Below, in pieces: positions 1 through 5,556 of a DNA stretch of 25,725 nucleotides. How positions within the stretch are numbered: the first letter of the stretch is position 1; each line of letters starts with the position of its first letter. The stretch comes from JAEZAF01 sp964395665 (lineage in GTDB: Bacteria > Chloroflexota > Anaerolineae > Aggregatilineales > Phototrophicaceae): positions 1 to 25,725 of the forward strand of contig CAYNDH010000047.1 of the NCBI GenBank assembly GCA_964395665.1, in the 5' to 3' direction. A program made the translations under genes and the position numbers. The notes beneath the pieces were generated by a model. It searched no databases. It was given only the letters and a program-made list of their open reading frames with translations, and was not told the DNA's origin.

Positions 1-308
1 GTTTTATTCAGACATGGGGCTTAAGGCTTCTCTAGGCCATTGGATGGAGCCTGAATCGGCCCTGATCGGAGCCTGAACGCAAAAACGCCACCCGCAGCAC
101 AGGTGGCCGGCCACAGGGACAGGGCCGGACAACGACACTTTTCAAAGGTAGGTATTTCCATTGAAATTTATGGAAACCTCGGACAACGCAGGCGTTGTCC
201 CCACAAAATACGTCGAAGGTAGGGACAGGGCCGCATTGCTTGCAATGGTGCCCTGTCCGCCCGCAAACGCCTGAACCGAGAATCAAATACCTACCGTTGT
301 AAAGGATT
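1..308. other. Non-coding, structure-rich intergenic stretch
   Basis: I see no credible gene here. The stretch contains a direct repeat GGAGCCTGAA at 46-55 and 68-77, a perfect palindrome GTGGCCGGCCAC at 103-114, and the larger inverted-repeat element at 147-295 listed separately. The one long open frame across it (minus strand, 32-433) overlaps the 3' end of the adjacent gene in another frame and has no recognisable protein features. The left window edge truncates whatever lies further upstream. Confidence 0.6.
147..295. repeat. MITE-like structured element with 11-bp inverted ends
   Basis: GGTAGGTATTT at 147-157 is the exact reverse complement of AAATACCTACC at 285-295. Inside are two hairpins. 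The first is GGACAACGC (181-189), loop AG, GCGTTGTCC (192-200), a perfect 9-bp stem. The second is GGACAGGGC (223-231) pairing with GCCCTGTCC (250-258), enclosing CATTGC/TT/GCAATG (234-247). Related hairpins occur at 19493-19512 and 24012-24155, so this looks like one member of a dispersed family. No target-site duplication was established. It could be a miniature non-autonomous element or a structured RNA; the sequence alone does not decide. Confidence 0.5.
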
Positions 309-710
309 TCAGCGAGATTTAGACGTCTGACTGGTGCGTTTGGCCTGTACTTCGCGGAGCAGCACAAGCGCTTCCTCTTCAGTATCCACAAAACGGACGC
401 TGTTATAATGGGGAAGCAGTTGCGCCACCGCATTCAGCATCGTGGCGATATAGGAATGCACCCCAATCACGAAGGTGTAACCGTAGCGCGGATGCCGACG
501 CGTCACGATGCTGCGCAGATTCGATAGCGCATTGGGCGGCAGATGTTTAGAGTTTTCTGGTAAAAACAGCCCATCCACAATGCCCGGCACCGTTTCGATC
601 AGGGCATCTGCATCGCGCTGTGCGATATAAAAATCAGCCCATGTCCAGCCATCCCGCAGGATCAGACGGATCTCCGTCTTTGCTTCATCACACCATTCAA
701 CCTGGATCAT
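309..710 (-). CDS. Small STAS/SpoIIAA-like protein, paralog 1 (most divergent)
   Basis: This 133-residue protein has no signal peptide or membrane segment, so it is probably cytoplasmic. It opens with MIQVEW, then GWTWADF near residues 21-27, 'PPNALSNLR' near 58-66, 'RRHPRYGYTFVIG' near 71-83 and a C-terminal 'VRFVDTEEEAL' helix region. These blocks are shared with the three following genes, making it the fourth member of a tandem array and the most diverged. The alternating hydrophobic strands and helices suggest a STAS/SpoIIAA-like alpha/beta fold, as in anti-sigma-factor antagonists, but I see no definite phosphoacceptor serine. That assignment is inference. An AGAGGT sequence a few bases before the ATG supports the start. 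It is last in the array, 88 bp after its neighbour. Confidence 0.8.
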   Translation of the reverse strand: MIQVEWCDEAKTEIRLILRDGWTWADFYIAQRDADALIETVPGIVDGLFLPENSKHLPPNALSNLRSIVTRRHPRYGYTFVIGVHSYIATMLNAVAQLLPHYNSVRFVDTEEEALVLLREVQAKRTSQTSKSR

Positions 711-798
711 GCAGACCTCTGGACCTCTATCGCACTTCTGTTCATCTTTTAATCGATCGTACTGACATCGTCAGCAGCGATGTCGTGCAGCCAATGAC

Positions 799-1200
799 TC
801 AGGCGACCGGTTTATCAGAACCGGCACGCTTCTTCTGTGTCTCTTCGATCATGGCAAGCGCTTCGGCTTCTGTTCCGGCAAAGCGGACGAGATTGCCAGC
901 GGGTATAATACGCCCCAGCGCATTCAGCAGCACACTGATAAAGGCCGGAGCGCCTACCACATAACTCAAACCATGTCGCGGATGCCGCCGCTGGCTGATC
1001 TCGCGCAGATTCGTCAGCGCATTCGCCGGGATATAGCGGGGACTATTCGAGACGATAAGGTCATCTATCATCCACGAGATACTATCAACCATTTCATGGG
1101 CTTTAATCTGCGCCGTGCTGAATTCTTCCCATGTCCATCCCGCTTCCAGATACCAGCGAAGGATTGTTTTTTCTTCATTTACCCACTCAACTGTGATCAT
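799..1200 (-). CDS. Small STAS/SpoIIAA-like protein, paralog 2
   Basis: The product has 133 residues and begins MITVEW. The frame is open five codons further upstream (to 1215), but the chosen ATG at 1198-1200 matches the start of every paralog and has GGGG about five bases before it. Shared family blocks are 'RWYLEAGWTWEEF' (near 15-27), 'SPRYIPANALTNLREI', 'RRHPRHGLSYVVG', 'LLNALGRIIP' and 'EAEALAMIEETQKKRA'. The C terminus (SDKPVA) nearly equals that of paralog 3 (SEKPVA). The sequence running into and beyond the stop codon is also conserved between the two copies, which points to recent duplication. It is probably cytoplasmic; function is unknown, with a STAS-like fold inferred from the pattern. 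Confidence 0.82.
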   Translation of the reverse strand: MITVEWVNEEKTILRWYLEAGWTWEEFSTAQIKAHEMVDSISWMIDDLIVSNSPRYIPANALTNLREISQRRHPRHGLSYVVGAPAFISVLLNALGRIIPAGNLVRFAGTEAEALAMIEETQKKRAGSDKPVA

Positions 1201-1312
1201 CTCTACCCCATACAATGACTAACGTAAGATTGATTCTCATATTGCAATTTCAGATACATGAAACGCTCTCATAGCACAGTGTCTTCGGAAGAGATGTCAT
1301 GCAGCCAATGAC

Positions 1313-1714
1313 TCAGGCGACCGGTTTTTCAGAATCGGCACGCTTCTTCTGTGTCTCTGCGATCATGGCGCGTGCAGCGGCTTCATCTTTGGCAAAGTAG
1401 ATAAAATTACCGTTGGGGGTGATGCGCCCCAGCGTATTCATCATCACACTGATAAACGCCTGCATACCCACCACGTAACTGTGGCCGTGCTGTGGATGCC
1501 GATTCTGGCTGACGACGCGCATATTCGTCAGTGCATTTGCCGGGATATAACGGGGACTCTCCGAGAAGAGAATGGAATCGACTATCCACGTGACGCTGTT
1601 AATCAGCTCATGGGTTTTTAGCTGGGCTTCGCCAAACTCTTCCCATGTCCACCCAGTCCGCAGATACCAGCGGATGGTCTTTTTCTGTTCATTGTCCCAT
1701 TCAACAGTGATCAT
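1313..1714 (-). CDS. Small STAS/SpoIIAA-like protein, paralog 3
   Basis: The product has 133 residues and begins MITVEWDNEQKK. It carries the same ordered blocks as its neighbours: 'RTGWTWEEF', 'ESPRYIPANALTNMR', 'NRHPQHGHSYVVG', 'MMNTLGRITPNGNF' and 'MIAETQKKRADSEKPVA'. Position by position it is closest to paralogs 2 and 4. Spacers of about 110-150 bp separate it from both, longer than in a tight operon, so each copy may have its own promoter. The ATG position is fixed by alignment with the paralogs; a purine-rich GAGAATGAT precedes it. No transmembrane or catalytic motif is visible. In the STAS-like hypothesis it would be a regulatory or sensory single-domain protein. Confidence 0.82.
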   Translation of the reverse strand: MITVEWDNEQKKTIRWYLRTGWTWEEFGEAQLKTHELINSVTWIVDSILFSESPRYIPANALTNMRVVSQNRHPQHGHSYVVGMQAFISVMMNTLGRITPNGNFIYFAKDEAAARAMIAETQKKRADSEKPVA

Positions 1715-1861
1715 ATCATTCTCAAATCATCATCTATATATAAATGTTTCGATGACAGTATTTTAACCCTTGAATTTTCAGGAACGCATAAAGCTTTTCG
1801 AGTTCGCTTTTACGGTGGTGATCAGCAGCGAACACTGCCCAAATCCTCGACCGACTGCAAA

Positions 1862-2266
1862 TTACTCAGACGGTGGTTTATCAGAACCGGCGCGCTTTTT
1901 CCGTGTCTCTTCGATCATGGCAAGCGCCTCGGCTTCATTATCAGCAAAGCGGACAAGCTGTCCATCAGGGATAATGCGCCCCAGCGCATTCAGCAGCACA
2001 CTGATAAAGGATTGAACACCCACTACGTAAGTCAGGCCGTGCTGTGGATGCCGTTCCTGGCTGATTTCGCGCAGGTTCGTCAGCGCATTCGCCGGGATAT
2101 AACGGGGACTCTCGGATAAGATGATGTCATCTACCACCCATGTAACACTGTCAATCAGGCTGTGCGCCTGATCACGGGCCGCCATAAAGTCATCCCATGA
2201 CCATCCGGGCTTCAGGTACCAGCGGATGAGTGTTTTCTCTTCATTTCCCCATTCAACGGTGATCAT
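1862..2266 (-). CDS. Small STAS/SpoIIAA-like protein, paralog 4 (first in array)
   Basis: The product has 134 residues, begins MITVEWGNEEKT, and is the upstream-most gene of the four-copy minus-strand array. It contains 'KPGWSWDDF', 'IDSVTWVVDDIILSESPRY', 'IPANALTNLREI', 'ERHPQHGLTYVVG', 'LLNALGRIIPDGQLVRFA' and 'EALAMIEETRKKRAGSDKP'. The only notable departure is GWSWDD for GWTWEE. A GATGAGG sequence lies just ahead of the ATG. The conserved Trp-x-Trp and the Pro-Ala-Asn-Ala-Leu turn are the family signature. No function can be assigned beyond a probable STAS/SpoIIAA-like domain. An AT-rich region lies upstream (2267-2340), but I could not assign a good -35/-10 pair. Confidence 0.82.
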   Translation of the reverse strand: MITVEWGNEEKTLIRWYLKPGWSWDDFMAARDQAHSLIDSVTWVVDDIILSESPRYIPANALTNLREISQERHPQHGLTYVVGVQSFISVLLNALGRIIPDGQLVRFADNEAEALAMIEETRKKRAGSDKPPSE

Positions 2267-2467
2267 ATTGGCCTCATCGTCGTCATATATTACGGACCTT
2301 ACAATAACTTAATTGTACACTCGAACAGATTTCGTGATATATGTGATTTCGTCCATCACAGATCATCGGACAGGATCACGCTATAAAAACCCGCGAAAGG
2401 GTGACGGATTTCACTCCAAAGAGGTGACATTTGATTTGGGAAGGTTTACGGCAGGAGTCACCGACTC

Positions 2468-2496
2468 AAAAGGCGATCCGGTGTGGATCGCCTTTT
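2468..2496 (-). terminator. Rho-independent terminator of the 2TM gene
   Basis: A perfect 12-bp stem, AAAAGGCGATCC (2468-2479) with GGATCGCCTTTT (2485-2496), has a 5-nt loop. It lies 34 bp past the stop of the minus-strand gene at 2530-2895. A/T tracts flank both sides, so it may act in both directions. Confidence 0.85.
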
Positions 2497-2529
2497 GATT
2501 TGTGGTTCCCTCTGGGGCAGCAGAGCACT

Positions 2530-2895
2530 TTACATCCGCAGGCGTTTTTCTTCCTCATCAACCGCCCACTCATCGCGCTCGACCAGTTCGCCATCGTCCC
2601 CGACTTCAAGGCGCTTGGGCTTTTCATAGTAGGCAGTGCGCAGCTTGGCGACCTCTTTTTCAATATCGCCTTCACGCGACTGCGCCATCAGCAGGGTCAC
2701 GGTATGGAAGGTGAAAAAACCCGCCCACGCCATGAACAACGCCGCAGCAGGCCCTTCGTACACGGTATCTTCCATCATAATCAGCAGGGACAGCGTCAAG
2801 ACCAGCGCCGCCAGATTGACCGCCCACAGCTTCCAGCGGCGGTTGCGCTCGTCAATGCGCCGCTCCGCAATCTGATATAAATCCTGTTCAGCCAT
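2530..2895 (-). CDS. 2TM-domain membrane protein
   Basis: This 121-residue protein has a charged N-terminal helix (residues 1-21, rich in E and R), two hydrophobic helices at about 22-41 and 48-70, and a long acidic/basic cytoplasmic tail (72-121, ending EEEKRLRM). This is the layout of the 2TM domain family (PF13239 type), in which two helices follow an 'ARRRV-E-R' stretch and lead to a 'EREIERL'-like coiled tail; here the tail reads 'EGDIEKEVAKLR'. The family is often found near histidine kinases or as an accessory membrane domain, with no defined biochemical role. It follows the methyltransferase gene by 109 bp and may share its transcript. A strong terminator follows. Confidence 0.8.
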   Translation of the reverse strand: MAEQDLYQIAERRIDERNRRWKLWAVNLAALVLTLSLLIMMEDTVYEGPAAALFMAWAGFFTFHTVTLLMAQSREGDIEKEVAKLRTAYYEKPKRLEVGDDGELVERDEWAVDEEEKRLRM

Positions 2896-3004
2896 ATCAC
2901 TTTATCCTTAATTCCCGGAACGCCATGCGTTCCTGCTCACTATACGCAGCAATAACGGGCAGGGTTGCACGATGGCACATGATGGCGGCACGGAAGAACC
3001 CCGC

Positions 3005-4189
3005 CTATGATGTCAGCAGCGCTTCCAGATACGGTGTGACGCCCCAGTATGATTTCAGTGCGTCGTATTCCTGTTCCAGACGCAGATCATTAGCCGCGCC
3101 GGTGCGGACCGCCCGCAGCATCAGGTTTTTCGGCGTGTGTTCCGTGCCGACGAAGTCGATCACATCGACCTTGTACCCGGCCCGCCGCAGGATCAGCGCC
3201 CGCAGCGAATCCGTCAGCAGGTCGCCCATGCGCTGATGAAACAGCCCGTAGCGCAGCACCTCACCGAACGGCTGCGGCGTGTCGCCCTGCTCCAACTGCG
3301 CCTGTAAATGATGATGACAGCACGGCGCGGCGACAATCAGGCGGCTTTGCGAACGGATGCCAAGCGCCAGCGCATCATCGGTGGCGGTATCGCAGGCGTG
3401 CAGCGCAATCACCACATCCGGCGCCGTCTGCGGCTGATAGTCCTCAATCGGCGTCGTAACGAATATCAGACCATCGCCCCAACCGAGATCTGCGGCGCGG
3501 CGGTTGTTGGCGTCGATCAGTTTGGTGTTGGTATCAAGGCCGATCATCTGCACCGCCAGCCCTTTAACCTGCGTCGCGTAGTAATATGCCGCAAAGGTCA
3601 GATAGGCGCTGCCGCAGCCGCAGTCCACGACACGCAGCGATCCGGTCTGTTCTCCCCGTGAGTCAAAGACGCCGGTTTCATCCAGCAGACGCAGGAATTC
3701 GTTAATCTGGGTGAATTTGCTGTGCATCCCGGCGCGGATTTTGCCATCGGCGCTCATAATGCCGACTGCTTCCAGAAACGGCTGCGGCTGGCCTTCGCGC
3801 AGCAGACGCCGCTTCTGCCGGTCATGTGTCAGATCGACATCACGCGGCGCGGTTGGCTTGTGCCGGTGCAGAATCGGCTTGCCCTTCTTCGTGATCTGGA
3901 CATTCAGATCGCCGTCCGTGGTCTGGACGCTGAAGCTGGCAAACGGCAGCATCAGTGCTTCATCCAGTGCATCAGGCAGCGCATCCCCGGCGTAGTTGTA
4001 GACGAAATTCTGCTTCGCGTCGTACCACGAGAACTGAAGCTGCCGCCCATCCTTCAGCATCACCGGGCGGATCGTCAGCCGCTGCCAGCGCGAGTCATGT
4101 CCGCGCTGTGTCCCGCTGAACGTGGCCTGCACAAAGCGTTCGTCATCCAGAACCGCCGCTTTCAGCAGCGGTGTGTATTCGTTGCTCAT
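3005..4189 (-). CDS. Class I SAM-dependent methyltransferase (Methyltransf_32-like)
   Basis: The product has 394 residues. The N-terminal third (1-115) is a substrate or RNA-facing domain without a motif I recognise. It leads into 'THDRQKRRLL' (121-130) and 'GMHSKFTQINEFLRLL' (154-169). The Rossmann methyltransferase core follows: 'VVDCGCGSAYLTF' (187-199) is the SAM-binding glycine loop, 'GLDT' (217-220) the acidic ribose-binding strand end, 'ALHACDTATDDAL' (262-274) motif IV, and 'APCCHHHL' (288-295) a Cys-Cys-His signature. This set is typical of the METTL25/GSTCD-type family, whose bacterial substrate is unknown. The Cys/His cluster may bind metal or substrate. It is cytoplasmic. The 2TM gene lies downstream in the same direction. 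Confidence 0.85.
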   Translation of the reverse strand: MSNEYTPLLKAAVLDDERFVQATFSGTQRGHDSRWQRLTIRPVMLKDGRQLQFSWYDAKQNFVYNYAGDALPDALDEALMLPFASFSVQTTDGDLNVQITKKGKPILHRHKPTAPRDVDLTHDRQKRRLLREGQPQPFLEAVGIMSADGKIRAGMHSKFTQINEFLRLLDETGVFDSRGEQTGSLRVVDCGCGSAYLTFAAYYYATQVKGLAVQMIGLDTNTKLIDANNRRAADLGWGDGLIFVTTPIEDYQPQTAPDVVIALHACDTATDDALALGIRSQSRLIVAAPCCHHHLQAQLEQGDTPQPFGEVLRYGLFHQRMGDLLTDSLRALILRRAGYKVDVIDFVGTEHTPKNLMLRAVRTGAANDLRLEQEYDALKSYWGVTPYLEALLTS

Positions 4190-4233
4190 CGCCTTACCAG
4201 TGTGTTATTACAACAGATGTTTAATTGGATTAT

Positions 4234-4279
4234 GTTGACGCTCCGCTCAGCGTGTAACTCTGCAAGCCCGTTTTGTGTA
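4234..4279. repeat. Copy 1 of a 46-bp dispersed repeat
   Basis: GTTGACG (4234-4240), a 17-bp spacer, then CTCTGCAAGCC and GTTTTGTGTA separated by one base (4258-4279). The same arrangement with the same spacer length recurs at 25680-25725, differing at one base outside the spacer. It lies between the methyltransferase and OsmC genes. Confidence 0.6.
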
Positions 4280-4338
4280 GCCGCATCCCATCACCCTGTC
4301 AATGAGCAATTTTGCAAATATCAACACAATCTAAAACA

Positions 4339-4366
4339 GAACGGAGCGACAAGCTGCGCCCCGTTC
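4339..4366 (-). terminator. Terminator of the OsmC-family gene
   Basis: GAACGG and GCG (4339-4348) pair with CGC and CCGTTC (4357-4366) around one A-C mismatch and an 8-nt loop. Read on the minus strand the stem is followed by TGTTTTAG, and it lies about 55 bp past the stop of the OsmC gene. Confidence 0.7.
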
Positions 4367-4419
4367 CGTCAGATTTACTCACATTGCTTTAGATTTCAGA
4401 CGCCGTCAGGCGGCCAACC

Positions 4420-4842
4420 TTACGAAACCAGCCGGGCATACAGGGTGATTTCGACAGCGCCGAGCGCGACCGACACCGGGCAGGTTTCCTTGGCAGCCTT
4501 GGCGATTTCCTGAAACTTCTCTTCGGTGATATTCGGCACTTCGGCGGCGGTTTCCAGATCAATGCGATCAATCGCGAAACCGGTCTCTTTCTTCGCCAGA
4601 TTGACCTTCGCCTGTGTCTGGACGCGCACGGGCGGGAAGCCTTCGCGGGTCAGGCGGCCACTCAGCGCCATCGAATAGCACCCGGCATGGGCGGCGGCGA
4701 TCAGTTCTTCTGGATTAGTCCCTTCGCCATCTTCAAAGCGTGATGAAAACGAGTAGTTATGATCCTTGCCGAACAGATGCATCTGTCCACGGCCATCCTG
4801 AAGGGTGCCTTCCCAAACGGCCTGTGCTTGACGTGTTGCCAT
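4420..4842 (-). CDS. OsmC/Ohr-family peroxiredoxin
   Basis: The product has 140 residues, the normal length for OsmC. The family reduces organic and fatty-acid hydroperoxides with a reactive cysteine pair. Both are present: Cys55 in 'AAAHAGCYSMAL' and Cys121 in 'KETCPVSVAL'. Glu45/46 in 'NPEELIAAAHAGC' and the N-terminal Arg4 and Arg18 are candidates for the conserved Arg/Glu network. 'GTNPEELIAAAHAGCYSMAL' places it in the OsmC rather than the Ohr branch. It is cytoplasmic. Expression looks autonomous: there is a strong AAGGAG ribosome site 7 nt before the ATG, an extended -10 promoter at 4882-4890, and its own terminator. This suits a stress-induced or constitutively expressed antioxidant gene. 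Confidence 0.93.
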   Translation of the reverse strand: MATRQAQAVWEGTLQDGRGQMHLFGKDHNYSFSSRFEDGEGTNPEELIAAAHAGCYSMALSGRLTREGFPPVRVQTQAKVNLAKKETGFAIDRIDLETAAEVPNITEEKFQEIAKAAKETCPVSVALGAVEITLYARLVS

Positions 4843-4881
4843 GTTCTGTCTCCTTGTAGGTTATCCACGACGCTGGCATTG

Positions 4882-4890
4882 ATTATAACA
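4882..4890 (-). promoter_or_regulatory. Extended -10 promoter of the OsmC gene
   Basis: On the minus strand the sequence reads TGTTATAAT, a perfect extended -10 (TGnTATAAT), about 40 bp before the start codon. A weak -35 candidate, TTGCAA, lies at a 15-bp spacing, which is tolerable for an extended -10 promoter. Confidence 0.65.
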
Positions 4891-4968
4891 GCGCAGCGAC
4901 GATTGCAATGACCGCAGCATAACGCACATGGGTTAACTTCAGATTAAACCTGACCTCTACTGTCAGTG

Positions 4969-5139
4969 TCACGGCACCGCCCACACGATCACACGCTCAA
5001 GATCGCCCGCTGTCACGAAGAAGGTCCCATCAGCGCTGAACTCCAGATCATGGTTGCGCGTCTCGATTTCATGAATCAGCTCACCGCTGTCAACATCATA
5101 GATAAAGACGCTGGAGCGACCAGTGGCGCAGGGTTCAGA
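4969..5139 (-). pseudogene. C-terminal remnant of a WD40-repeat protein
   Basis: The minus strand from 5139 to the TGA at 4969-4971 encodes about 56 residues. They include 'SVFIYDVDSGELIHEIE', 'LEFSADGTFFVTAGD' and a final 'RVIVWAVP'. These are typical last blades of a WD40 propeller (D-x-x-SGE, SADG, V-x-x-W). An in-frame TGA lies immediately upstream (5140-5142), and no start codon or earlier repeats are present. In another frame an ATG at 5217-5219 opens a short hydrophobic, signal-like stretch that runs toward this fragment. This suggests an internally deleted or frameshifted secreted WD40 protein. Because the scaffold gap is next to it, an assembly error cannot be excluded. Confidence 0.6.
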
Positions 5140-5170
5140 TCAGCACAGGCGGCATCAGCCTGATCATCCT

Positions 5171-5380
5171 GTGCCAGTAGAAGTGTGATCAGTCTACGAA
5201 GGTGATCTTTATGCCTCATAACGCTNNNNNNNNNNNNNNNNNNNNNNNNNNNNNNNNNNNNNNNNNNNNNNNNNNNNNNNNNNNNNNNNNNNNNNNNNNN
5301 NNNNNNNNNNNNNNNNNNNNNNNNNGTGCCAGTAGAAGTGTGATCAGTCTACGAAGGTGATCTTTATGCCTCATAACGCT
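5171..5380. other. 100-N scaffold gap with an exact 55-bp flanking duplication
   Basis: Bases 5226-5325 are exactly 100 N. The 55 bp before the gap (5171-5225) are identical to the 55 bp after it (5326-5380). A 55-bp exact overlap matches a common assembler k-mer length, so the two contigs very probably overlap and the gap is artificial. The true genome would then have one copy and no gap. A real short tandem duplication is the alternative. Confidence 0.85.
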
Positions 5381-5485
5381 ATGGTGCTCCTGTTCGGTTC
5401 AGCATTCAGCCATTTTCACTGCTTCTGCGACGCAGGGGACGGGTGTCTGTCACCCTTAAGGATGTATCAATAGTGCTATGTCGGA

Positions 5486-5514
5486 TTGACGCCCCTGTAA
5501 CGCTACGTTATTCT
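5486..5514 (+). promoter_or_regulatory. Sigma-70-type promoter of the GT-C membrane protein
   Basis: TTGACG (5486-5491), a 17-bp spacer and TATTCT (5509-5514), 42 bp before the start codon. A small hairpin, CGGCCA/TGGCCG (5526-5531 and 5539-5544), lies in the short leader just ahead of the ribosome site. Confidence 0.6.
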
Positions 5515-5556
5515 AACCCATACATCGGCCAGCATCATTGGCCGAAGGGATAGAAG

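Noticed and set aside
181..258. Possible CRISPR-like repeats among the hairpins
   Set aside because: The hairpins are not regularly spaced, have no constant direct repeat with unique spacers, and there are no cas genes in the window.
32..433. 133-codon minus-strand frame at the left edge
   Set aside because: It overlaps paralog 1 and the inverted-repeat element and has no ribosome site.
309..2266. A tight four-gene operon of STAS-like genes
   Set aside because: The spacers of 88-147 bp are longer than usual for one operon; cotranscription remains possible but is not claimed.
3722..4513. 263-codon plus-strand frame spanning two minus-strand genes
   Set aside because: It overlaps the methyltransferase and OsmC genes, both of which have clear motifs, and runs across a terminator.
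5171..5380. A true direct repeat flanking an insertion
   Set aside because: The exact 55-bp length, the round 100-N gap and the absence of any element sequence fit a contig overlap better than a biological duplication.
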